Assembly: GCA_910588295.1 (NCBI GenBank)
Contig: CAJUQO010000020.1
Location: forward strand, 1-51,970
Source of the DNA: an uncultured Lachnospiraceae bacterium
Lineage (GTDB): Bacteria; Bacillota; Clostridia; Lachnospirales; Lachnospiraceae
Direction: 5' to 3'
Length of the DNA stretch: 51,970 nucleotides
A program made the position numbers and the translations under genes. Position 1 is the stretch's first letter; each line of letters begins with the position of its first letter. A model generated the notes under the pieces. It ran no database searches, was not told where the DNA came from, and saw only the letters and a list, made by a program, of their open reading frames with translations. This document shows positions 23,671 through 32,600 of this stretch, in pieces.

Positions 23671-24570
23671 TTACTGTTTTTTCAGATATCCGCAGTGGAC
23701 AAATCCTGTCTTGCCGTTTGCAGTTACCAGCAGCCATTTTATACCGCTAACCGCAGTGTAGTAACCATAGCACTGTACTGTGCTGCCTTTGGCAAGACTG
23801 GCGATCTTGGCCTTGCCGGTACCGGCCCCAGCACGGAGGGCCAGCGGATCCGTCTTGGTGGCCACTGTGTAGGTTCCTGCCAGCTTGGGGTCTTTGGATT
23901 TCGCAGCTTCGGGCTTTACCGTTCCGGGGGAGGCGCCTGACCCGTTGGAACCAGAGCTTTTATCCCCTACCCCACCGGCCTTTTCATCCTTTGCACCGCT
24001 TATAGCTTCCTGGGCTTTTGCCCGGGCCCAGGCCATCGTTTTACCCTGCTTTTTCAGCCAGTGGTCACAGTCCCCGTGGTTGCTGGCATAGCCTTTTTCG
24101 TGGGCCTCTTTATGGGAGACGACGGCGGATGCCTTCAAACCATACTGCCTGCAGATATAGGCATCCAGCCAGGCAGCCGCGGCGAAGGCCTTCTCAAAAT
24201 ATTTCGCATCCGCCAGACCGTCCTCACAGATCTCATACTGTACATGGGTGTTGTTGTACGAGCCTTTAGACCCGGAACCACAGCCCCAGCAGCGATAATC
24301 CAGGGGTAAGGTCTGATAGATGGCGATATCGCCATTCTTGTCCAGACCGATAAAGAAGTGAACGCATTTGGCGATACCGGCCATATTCCAGTGATTATTG
24401 CCGATGTTTTTCCCCAGGCCGTCCGGGTCGTCGATGTACCGGCGCAGATACGGATTATTGGCTCCCGTGGAATGCTTCACGATACCGGTGGTGCTGGTGC
24501 GCTTTTTTCCTGCTTTATAGCAGCCGTTCTTTGTAAGATAATGTTTAATGATTTTATACTCCATAGTCAT
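23671..24570 (-). CDS. Phage endolysin: N-acetylmuramoyl-L-alanine amidase with SH3 domain
   Basis: The product (299 aa) degrades host peptidoglycan at lysis. The N-terminal amidase_2/PGRP-type domain (about 1-175) carries the zinc His of IVKHSTG, the HVQYEICEDG strand and the C-terminal NHGDCDHW motif. A Gly/Ser-rich linker (about 195-225) leads to a C-terminal SH3-like wall-binding domain (TDPLALRAGAGT ... GFVHCGYLKKQ). There is no signal peptide, so release needs the holin encoded upstream. AAAGGA is 7 bases before the ATG. It is the last phage gene before the attachment site. Confidence 0.9.
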   Translation of the reverse strand: MTMEYKIIKHYLTKNGCYKAGKKRTSTTGIVKHSTGANNPYLRRYIDDPDGLGKNIGNNHWNMAGIAKCVHFFIGLDKNGDIAIYQTLPLDYRCWGCGSGSKGSYNNTHVQYEICEDGLADAKYFEKAFAAAAWLDAYICRQYGLKASAVVSHKEAHEKGYASNHGDCDHWLKKQGKTMAWARAKAQEAISGAKDEKAGGVGDKSSGSNGSGASPGTVKPEAAKSKDPKLAGTYTVATKTDPLALRAGAGTGKAKIASLAKGSTVQCYGYYTAVSGIKWLLVTANGKTGFVHCGYLKKQ

Positions 24571-24634
24571 ATTTCTGTCCTTTCATAGGTTTTTTGATAA
24601 TTGTCTGCTTACACGGTAAAAAAGAAGGGGGCAG

Positions 24635-25114
24635 TCATTCGCCCCCGAAACCCTCGTCATCGATTTTATCTTTCAATACCGCAATGTACTTCAACAGCCA
24701 ATCCGGCACCGCGGCCCCCATCCGGCCTGCATTTTCCACGATGGACAGCATCTCATTTAAAATGTACCAAGCCGCCACCAACAGGCCGAAGAAAGCCCTG
24801 GTATTGACCGTGATGCCGATCTGTGCCGACACATACAGGATGATATAATCCAACACCATAGCCACGGTGATCACGCAGACATAACCTACTTTCTTGAGTA
24901 TGCCTTTTGCCCCTTTCCGGGAATTCCAGCCATAGGCCAGGTCTCCAGGATGATCTACCGCCTCCGCCTTGCTGGCCATCATACCGGATATGTAATCCAC
25001 TACCATCAATCCAAACAAGATACACAACACCGGGTACAGGATTCCCAGTTTCGCGCTTACCCAGGCGATCGCCCCGGATAAGCCCAGCTGTAAAATATGA
25101 TACGTTTTCTCCAT
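24635..25114 (-). CDS. Phage holin
   Basis: The product (159 aa) fits the phage holin family found with TcdE-type and related Clostridial holins. It has four hydrophobic segments (near 10-28, 26-45, 75-95 and 105-125) with the DYISGMMASKAE turn and AFFGLLVAAWYILNEMLSI, which are typical. It makes the membrane holes through which the endolysin passes and sets lysis timing. The endolysin gene follows after about 65 bases, and a short gene of unknown function lies just before it. Confidence 0.85.
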   Translation of the reverse strand: MEKTYHILQLGLSGAIAWVSAKLGILYPVLCILFGLMVVDYISGMMASKAEAVDHPGDLAYGWNSRKGAKGILKKVGYVCVITVAMVLDYIILYVSAQIGITVNTRAFFGLLVAAWYILNEMLSIVENAGRMGAAVPDWLLKYIAVLKDKIDDEGFGGE

Positions 25115-25127
25115 GTCTATTTTCCTC

Positions 25128-25385
25128 CTACTCTGCTTCTTTTGCTGTGGTCTTATTTTCTGCCATCATCTCTTCCTGCAGCTCATAGGCCGCATCCTCA
25201 AAGGCCGCACGGTCTGCACGGCAGGCGGCCCGGTTTGCTTTATAAGCTGCTTTGTCCACCTGTACTGAGGTAATGGTCATATTTACCGGGTCCACAGAAT
25301 TTATCTCCGCTCTATGGCTTTCGGCTATCGCGCCGTCTATACGGCTTTCCCCTTTTAAAACAGTTTCTTTTTTCATTGTAAGCAT
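25128..25385 (-). CDS. Small phage protein between tail spike and holin
   Basis: This 85-residue charged protein has AGGAGG 8 bases before its ATG. It includes an Ala-rich helix with regularly spaced Arg and Lys (KAAYKANRAACRADRAAFEDAAYELQEEMM). There is no membrane segment or known domain. By position between tail spike and holin it could be a minor tail or lysis-related protein; I do not recognise it. Confidence 0.65.
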   Translation of the reverse strand: MLTMKKETVLKGESRIDGAIAESHRAEINSVDPVNMTITSVQVDKAAYKANRAACRADRAAFEDAAYELQEEMMAENKTTAKEAE

Positions 25386-25416
25386 TGTTATGTCCTCCTT
25401 ATTCTTTCCCGGCGGG

Positions 25417-28400
25417 CTAAGCCGTCTGTAACCACTGTACCTTTGCCTTAAGCATCTGTATCTCCGCCTCCTGGCTGGCCAGCTGCGCCATGGCGGACAT
25501 GAGCTGGGACTGCAGGAAGGACAGGCGGGCCTCTGCGCTGTCCTGCCGGGCTTCCGCTATGGACAGGCGCGACCCGTGTTCCCCTAATATCCAGTACTCT
25601 TCCTGGACCAGGGCCAGCATAGGCGGTACAATCATACGGATGTTCCAGTCCTCCACACACCCCTCTGCGTCAACCTCGGCGGCGATCGGGTAATATTCTG
25701 CTATGTCCTCAGCGATAAATCCTGGTATGCTTTTCCCGTAGCGGGGATCCTCCCCTGACAGATAGTCCGGGTTGTAGATATACTGCACTACTGGGACAGA
25801 CAGCAGTTTTTCGGCATCCAGGCTGTCTGCAAGTGGGCGGATATTGTGTTTATACCGTTTAGATGATGATGCCGAACGGCGGAGGGTGCCCGAGTCATTA
25901 ATTTGCACATTGGCAGCCCGGCTTGATGTGTTGCTATAAGCCCACGCAGTCCGGAACCATCCCCCGGTCACTGTTGTGTTACCGGTCACTGTACCGCCGG
26001 ACAGGGGGAGGTAACTGTGGGTATGGCTTGCGGCGGCATAGTTGTGGGTATGGCTGGCTACGGCATACTGGCTTTTGTGGATTGACCTGAGCTCATGCCC
26101 ATTCCAGGCGGCGAGATACGTGTAATCCCCGTAATTGAGCCCTGCTTTCGAATAGGAGAAGGTAATCCCCGCTCCACCCAACGCATCCGCGATTTTTCCG
26201 GTTATCACTCCGTCGATATATAACCCATTGTCTGCTGTTATGGATACGTCAAAACCACTAATCTCAACAGCCTGTGGGGAAGTGATTACAACCCTATTGC
26301 CGTCCTCTATTGTTGTAACCCCTTTATCCATCGTGATTGCCCCACCGTAATCCGCCTGGTCATATGTCAAACATATGCCGTCAGCCGAATCGGCAGTCAG
26401 GACGGCCTCCCATGGGCCGTATGGCGTATCCTTGCTGGCCCTTATATCGATTTCCTCGCCTTTGATTTTCCCGGTAAATTCCCCGGCTGTGGCATACACG
26501 ATCCCACGGAATACCCCGTCCGTGGCGTCCACCGTACCGGTGAAGGACCCGCTGGTGGCTGTCACCTTCCCGGTAAATTCCCCGGCTGTGGCATACACTG
26601 TCCCTCGGAACACACCGTCCGTGGCGTTCACTGTACCGAAGAAATCCCCGGTGGCGCCTACGATATGAAGGCCCCGGATGGTGCCGCTGGCCTCAATATC
26701 CTGGGCAAAGAGGTTAGCAACGTTGATCTCATTGGCCGTGATGGTCTGGGAGGCGATCTCCTCCGCCGTGATGGAACGGGCCACGAGCCGGTCAGCTGTT
26801 ACCGTCCGGGGTGTCAGGACTTCGCCGTTTAAGGTATCCACATTCTGGGCCTGCAGGGCCCCGGTGATGTCATTGAGGGCATAGACCAGGCTGTTTGTGC
26901 TGCCGCGGATCTCCAGGCGTTCCACCGATAATGTGCCAGCATTGATCTTATTGGCAGTGAGCTCCACGATCTTGGCGTCAGTAATAGAGGCGTCAGCGAT
27001 CTGGGCGCTGCCGATCTGGCCGTCGCCGATGTGGTAACTCTGGATAGAGCCATGGACGACGTTGGCCATGTCGATGGCGGCATAGTTGGCCTCCAGGTAT
27101 TCCACCGTGATATCGGTGGATACGATCTTTTCTATGCGGGCGGTGAGGGACGTCAGCTCACTTGTTACCATGGACTCAAACGACGCATATTCGCCTGATA
27201 GGGTGTCGATCCTGGCTTCAGTGGCCTGCAGGCTGCCGATGGCAGCATATTTCAATTCCGCCTCATCTGCCCTCAGCATATTCGTTTCCAGGTTGCCCAC
27301 CGTTAATCTGGTCAGCGCCAGATCGCCCTGCATACTGGCCATGATGCTGCGCATATCAGAGACAGCCTGGCTTCCGGCTATGCCGTCTTCCCAATGCAGG
27401 ATATCCGACAGTTTGATCTTGCCGTCATCGGATATCACTGCCCCGACGATCTCCGCCGCCTCCTGGTATTTCTGTTGCAGTTCCTCGAATGTCAGTACGG
27501 CATTGGCCAGCTCACAGGTGTTTTTATCCGGATCCTGGGGGTATTCTGTCAGCTTCATGATCCGCTGCTGCTCCCTGGTGCCGGTGCCCCTGTCGATCAG
27601 CCAGACTTTATCGCCAAGTCCGTAAGACAGTATCCCATATCCCGGCTTTTGTTTCGCAAGATCCCGGACATCACAGGCGTAGGAAACAACCGGCTTTGAC
27701 ATATCCGCCAGTTTCTTTTCCGCATCCTCTTTCAGCGCCTGGGCATCCGTGTAGGATTCGTCTTTCCAGATATATACCTTCACCTTATGTGAATACTGGT
27801 AGTTCTCCAGATAATTTTTCCCGTCATTCACATCCCCGATCAGCAGACCATCCTCCCCCACGGGCATGATCTGTGTATAATAATCGTAGCTGTCGCTTTT
27901 CTTATCCAGCTTTTTCAGATTCAGTCCGTTGATGAAATATGTGCCTTTATCCTCCCCGGTTTCTTCGTAGAATGACACCGTTTTATGGACGGTATCCCAG
28001 ACCGGTTCACACATAAAGGCTGTACACAGCTTCAGGACAGCTTCTTTAGAGGAAACATATACCATGCCGGCATTCCGCCTTTTGGTGATCCCGCACGTCC
28101 CGACTGTCCAGCCGGTACCAGCCATGGCCGCCCTCGCGGCATCGTCAATCGTTGAATCCGCCACTGAAAAACTCTGCCAGGCTTTCCCTTCCAGCTCTTC
28201 CAGGTTCAGCGTAGCCACATACTGGGGGAATCCGTCCTTACTTAATGACTCCTCCCGTATTACATATTCATCTGTCTTTGTCTGGATATAATACTCCACA
28301 CAGAGTTTGCGGGTTTTCGCCAGGTAAGTAAAAGAGAGCAATTTATCACCAGTGGAAACATCACCCTCTATCTTCAAATCCTTATATTTCACAATATGCC

Positions 28401-28437
28401 CTATGGCATTGTGCTCTTTATCAAATATTTTCAGCAT
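25417..28437 (-). CDS. Phage tail spike / tail-associated protein with S74 chaperone domain
   Basis: The product (1006 aa) begins with a siphophage tail endopeptidase-like base of about 340 residues (MLKIFDKEHNAIGHI, later YGLGDKVWLID), which docks onto the distal tail protein. A long coiled or beta-fibre region follows, with tandem 11-residue units of pattern GxFxGxVxATx at about 595-660, encoded by 99-base DNA repeats near 26468 and 26567. The C-terminus carries a peptidase S74 intramolecular chaperone domain, with SSKRYKHNI near 875 matching the Ser/Lys self-cleavage motif, and a terminal coiled coil. It is the likely host-binding fibre, trimerised and then trimmed by its own C-terminal domain. 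Confidence 0.85.
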   Translation of the reverse strand: MLKIFDKEHNAIGHIVKYKDLKIEGDVSTGDKLLSFTYLAKTRKLCVEYYIQTKTDEYVIREESLSKDGFPQYVATLNLEELEGKAWQSFSVADSTIDDAARAAMAGTGWTVGTCGITKRRNAGMVYVSSKEAVLKLCTAFMCEPVWDTVHKTVSFYEETGEDKGTYFINGLNLKKLDKKSDSYDYYTQIMPVGEDGLLIGDVNDGKNYLENYQYSHKVKVYIWKDESYTDAQALKEDAEKKLADMSKPVVSYACDVRDLAKQKPGYGILSYGLGDKVWLIDRGTGTREQQRIMKLTEYPQDPDKNTCELANAVLTFEELQQKYQEAAEIVGAVISDDGKIKLSDILHWEDGIAGSQAVSDMRSIMASMQGDLALTRLTVGNLETNMLRADEAELKYAAIGSLQATEARIDTLSGEYASFESMVTSELTSLTARIEKIVSTDITVEYLEANYAAIDMANVVHGSIQSYHIGDGQIGSAQIADASITDAKIVELTANKINAGTLSVERLEIRGSTNSLVYALNDITGALQAQNVDTLNGEVLTPRTVTADRLVARSITAEEIASQTITANEINVANLFAQDIEASGTIRGLHIVGATGDFFGTVNATDGVFRGTVYATAGEFTGKVTATSGSFTGTVDATDGVFRGIVYATAGEFTGKIKGEEIDIRASKDTPYGPWEAVLTADSADGICLTYDQADYGGAITMDKGVTTIEDGNRVVITSPQAVEISGFDVSITADNGLYIDGVITGKIADALGGAGITFSYSKAGLNYGDYTYLAAWNGHELRSIHKSQYAVASHTHNYAAASHTHSYLPLSGGTVTGNTTVTGGWFRTAWAYSNTSSRAANVQINDSGTLRRSASSSKRYKHNIRPLADSLDAEKLLSVPVVQYIYNPDYLSGEDPRYGKSIPGFIAEDIAEYYPIAAEVDAEGCVEDWNIRMIVPPMLALVQEEYWILGEHGSRLSIAEARQDSAEARLSFLQSQLMSAMAQLASQEAEIQMLKAKVQWLQTA
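26468..26665 (-). repeat. 99-base tandem repeats inside the tail spike gene
   Basis: TTCCCGGTAAATTCCCCGG recurs at 26468 and 26567, a 99-base period equal to 33 residues or three 11-residue fibre units. The differences are mainly silent. Such repeats allow length change by recombination. Confidence 0.75.
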
Positions 28438-28452
28438 AGGGCAACCCCTTCC

Positions 28453-28875
28453 TTATTTTTCCAGCATAAACGCCAGGGCGGCAGCCTGCCGCACAGATGG
28501 GATACTGTAACGTTCGCTTTCCTCACACTGGCGGATGCACTCCGCATCTACCGTGGAGATGCGGACATCCACCTCCGCATCCAACAGGGCCTGGTATTCC
28601 TCATTAACTGTTTTCATGCCTTCCGGACTCATTTTGTACTCCCTGGTTTTTTTACCATCCACTACGCTATCGGCCATAACCGGCTTGCCGTCAGCGTCCT
28701 TTTCCGCGTAACGTTCACACATCTTTTTCCGTTCTTTTTCTGCGCGCTCAACCTCTGCCAGCAGACTTTCCATATTTCTGGATATCGCAAAACTTAATTT
28801 TGACGGTAAAATAAGATCTCCCGCCCCGGCAAGGCCGGCGTAATGCCTGTTTACGTCCTTTAATTTCATTTTCAT
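28453..28875 (-). CDS. Phage protein, DUF1617-like
   Basis: The product (140 aa) has the layout of the small helical DUF1617-type proteins found between distal tail and tail-fibre genes: LKLKDVN-like start, a FAISRNMESLLAEVERAEKERKKM helix and VEVRISTVD-like ending region (here VDVRISTVDAE). It is mostly alpha-helical and charged. The function is not established; position suggests a tail-assembly role. A good ribosome binding site lies just upstream, ten bases after the distal tail gene. Confidence 0.65.
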   Translation of the reverse strand: MKMKLKDVNRHYAGLAGAGDLILPSKLSFAISRNMESLLAEVERAEKERKKMCERYAEKDADGKPVMADSVVDGKKTREYKMSPEGMKTVNEEYQALLDAEVDVRISTVDAECIRQCEESERYSIPSVRQAAALAFMLEK

Positions 28876-28885
28876 AATCTTCTCC

Positions 28886-29608
28886 TTACATGAAACGCGG
28901 ACGGAACTTTACCGCCAGCTCCATCCACTTATTGTCTAAAGTGATCCTGTTATCCCCCGGAAGGAGGGACGGAAGGGCCCAGATCTCCGTATCACCGGCT
29001 TTTAATATCCCGTCCTCTGTGATCAGGCCGGTTTCCCCATCGATCGTTACGGTCTTCCCCGTCTTCAGGTTTTTCAGCAGCACGGGCAGGTCTTCCCCCG
29101 TATCCGCATCCCTGCAGATCCCCGTCACAGACAGGGTGGCAACCCCGGACAGGGGTGTGATCTCGATGGCCGCCGGTGTTATGAGGTTCCCTGTATTGGT
29201 CACTGTCGCCTGGTCTGTCTCCGCGAAGGATGCTGTCACCTGCCTGCCACATTCGTAACAATTAAATTCCAGTGTCAGCGTGTGCCACCGCCGCAGGACA
29301 TTCTCCTGGGCGGAATATTTCTCCAAGATCCCGTAGAAACAGTTGGTGTAGTTGTCCAGCACAATCTCCGCGGGTTCCAGCAGCTTAGAAAGTATCTCGC
29401 TCCTGGCCCGCAGGAGCAGCTCCCTGCCTCCTGCTTTTTTGATCCGCAAGACAACTTTCAGCGTCTTAAAACCGATATCATTCTTGAAAAATACAGGTGC
29501 AGGGCTTGCCCTGATCCACTCGCTGGCGTTGCTTATGTTGTGATTCCCGAAAGTCACATTCCACTGTTTTGCGCCGGCGCAACTAACGTCCCATCCATTG
29601 ATTTGCAT
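28886..29608 (-). CDS. Phage distal tail protein (Dit-like)
   Basis: The product (240 aa) matches siphophage distal tail proteins, which form a hexameric ring joining the tail tube to the tip. It starts MQINGWDVSCAGAKQW, has the FFKNDIGFKTLKVVLRIK beta-strand region, the KLLEPAEIVLDNYTNCFYGIL segment of the N-terminal domain, and a C-terminal galectin-like part with GDNRITLDNKWMELAVKFRPRFM. Its ATG overlaps the tape measure stop (TAATG), so the two are translationally coupled. Confidence 0.85.
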   Translation of the reverse strand: MQINGWDVSCAGAKQWNVTFGNHNISNASEWIRASPAPVFFKNDIGFKTLKVVLRIKKAGGRELLLRARSEILSKLLEPAEIVLDNYTNCFYGILEKYSAQENVLRRWHTLTLEFNCYECGRQVTASFAETDQATVTNTGNLITPAAIEITPLSGVATLSVTGICRDADTGEDLPVLLKNLKTGKTVTIDGETGLITEDGILKAGDTEIWALPSLLPGDNRITLDNKWMELAVKFRPRFM

Positions 29609-32600
29609 TACCTTCGCCCCCTGTTCCTCCTGATTGCTACTTCCGCACTTTTCCTGCTCAATGCGGGCTGTAACTCGCCCACCAGGGCCCCAGTATCCAA
29701 CACCATCTGCCCAGAGCCGATTATGCTGGCGATCCGCTCTATTCCGTTCAGAATCCGCTCCAAGGCCGGGGTGATCCCGCGGTTATCTACAGTTACAACT
29801 GCGCTCTTTTGCTGGCTGTTTTCTACCAAACGGTTCAATCTGGCCACACCAGACAGGTAAGCCTGCGGCGTGGTCTTACCCCATTCCATCAGGTTTTTAC
29901 TGAGCTGGGCCGGGATCACACTGCTGCCCGCTGCCAGCGGCGTAAGCACGGCCCCATCACCTCGGACAATGATCTCCGGGCCCTGCTCTTGCGTCCAGGC
30001 CAGTTCATGCTGCCGGAGATTCATCACGCCGGAAGAGTAGCCTTTCAGCTTCAGCTGTTTCAGGATGCTGTTTTTCTGTGCCCCGGTCACAGTTGAACTG
30101 GTCTTTACCCCCAATTCACTGCCCAGGGACTTGTAAATTGTGTTGCTTGGGGCTTTTCCATACTTTTTAACGAGATATTTCCATATTTCCGCATGTTCTT
30201 TTTCTTCCGCCGCAGTAAGCTTTTTCGACCGGCTTTTCCCTGTATTGATAATCGTAAGGATCTTATCCTCTTTCTTACTGGAGGATGTACTGCCAGAGGA
30301 TGTTTTGCTACTTGAAGCTGAAGCGGCAGCTGAATTAGCACTACTATCTATGATCTTCGCCGCTTTTTCCAGGGCATCTTTAGTCTCACTGCCAGTTGTG
30401 GCCTTTTTGATAGCGTTTACAAGGTTGGAGACAATCTCCTCCCCAATCTTTGCAGACTGCTCCACAAGTCCTTTTAGGCCGTCAGATAGGCCTGCGTCCA
30501 ATTCTGCGACCGCAGACCGGTAATCTGCTTCAAGGACTGCTATTTCATCCTGGGCAATCCGTTTGGCTTCCGAAATACTGTCCTCGGTTTCCTTCCACAG
30601 CTTCATATTATCCTCGACAGCCTGCCTATGGGCCAGCTCGCTTTTCTCCTCCCACAAAGCATTATATTCTGCCAGCTGCTCCGCCGTCATTTCATTGAGG
30701 GAGTACAGGTTGGCCGCTGCGTCCGGGCCCATGTTCCGCAGTTCCTCCATGAGCCCCTCAGATAAGCCTTTCTGCCCCAAGTCTTCCAGTGTCTGTTCCC
30801 AGACTTTCAAGCCCTCCACCTGGGTCTTTAAATTCCACATTAACTTATCCGGCTTGTAACCTTCGGAATCCCAGGCCTCAAACAAGTTCATAGAGGAAAG
30901 GATTTCAGCTTTCCTGCTTTTCAAGGCATCTTCATAAGCATCGTTCAATTCTTTTTGCTTCTCAATCAGGGTGTCCTGGATATCCTTTTCTTTCTCCGCC
31001 TTCTCCTCCTTTAGCTCCGCAAGCCGCTCCTCATACTCCTGTTTTGCCTCAAAATACTGCCTATCTGCATCGATGCGTTCCTGTGTGCCCGCCTTAAATT
31101 GTTTCCTAGCTATGTTCCAGTATTCCATCTCCGCCTTTTCCGACACTTTCCGGTATACTTTGTAGTTGTCTAAAAGGCTGGCCTGCACATTGGCCTGGGC
31201 AGCTGCTTTCTTCGATGCTTCTGCCGCTACATTTTCTTTTGCCGACTGTATCTTCTCATATACGCTGTACCACTCGTCTGTATATTTCCCACCGCTTTTT
31301 TCGATCTGGGCAAGGATCTTCTCCCAATATACCTGTTCTTGGGCCACAGACATCTTGTTTAAAGTTTTCCTCTGGCCCACATATTTTTCCGCGCTGCCTA
31401 CGATATCCGCATAAGCGGCCTCCTGCTGCTTTTTCTGCTGATCCTGCACCGATTTTAATTCCTTTTTGGCGTCATACCAAGCCTGAGTGTGCTTCTTGCT
31501 GCCTTTCTCTAGCTTCTTTATTACCTGTTGCCAATAGTATTCCTCTTCTGCCAGAGATGTCTCATGTACCACCTTATAATTATCCAGCCATTTCTGCGCG
31601 GCAGAGACTACATCTGCCTGATAATCAGAGGTGGATTTTTTCTTGGTCTTACTCCCGGATTTTGTAGTTTTGGAGACCCCAAAACCGCTTTTTACTTTGC
31701 TGTTTACCGTACCCTCGAATTTGTCAATGGCATTCATTGCTTTTACGGCCTTTTTATACTCGTCCGTACCTTTCTTGACCGTCCCTGCCAGCTGTTTCCA
31801 GAAATATTTTTCATCTTCCAGGGAAACTTTATGGCTGGCCGCATAGGAATCCATCCAGGAGACCGCTGATTTATATACGTCCTTTGCCAGGCTTTTAGAT
31901 GCCTTGACAGCCTCGCCCTTCCCGGCTGATATTCCGAAAGCCGTGCCTTTGGCAATCTGCTTACCGACAGAATTTTTAAATTTTGCCGAGGGGGAATGGA
32001 TCTCCAGTTCTTCTTTGGAGGCTTGCAGGGTGGCTTTTGCCAATCCCCTGGATGCCTGCTCCACTTCTTTCGCTCCGTCTAACATACCCTTTGCCATACC
32101 CGCAGGAAGGAAACGGCCTACCTCGTCACGGAAGACACGGCTGGGGCTGTTGACCCCTGCTTCCTTTTTTGCTGCATCTAAAGCAGCTTTTGCCAATCGC
32201 CTGCCTGCGGCTGCCACTGCGGTATTGGCCGCCAGGCCGGCCGCCAGGCCAGCGGCCAAATGCACCCCCGTCTGGCGGTACTGGGTATACTGGCTTTTCG
32301 CCGACGCCGCACCTGACCCTGCCGCCTCTGTGGCAGCACACTGGATCTGTGCAACACCGTTTTTTATGGTGTCCGCAATACTTACCGGGATCCCCTCACT
32401 GGCAGATGTATAGCCCGCGATTACGTCCGCCTCGTTTTGGAGTTCCATGGCTTCCGCCCATTTTGCACAGATAGCCTCAAACTGCCCTGTATTCCCCTCC
32501 AGTTCGTCCACAAGGGTCTGCACCAGGTTAGCCGATTCCGGGCCCATATTGGCCAGATAATCATAAAATTCCTGGGTCATGCCCTTGCCTGCCTGGGCGG

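Noticed and set aside
26468..26665. CRISPR-like direct repeats
   Set aside because: The 99-base period equals 33 codons inside an intact tail spike gene; there are no spacers.
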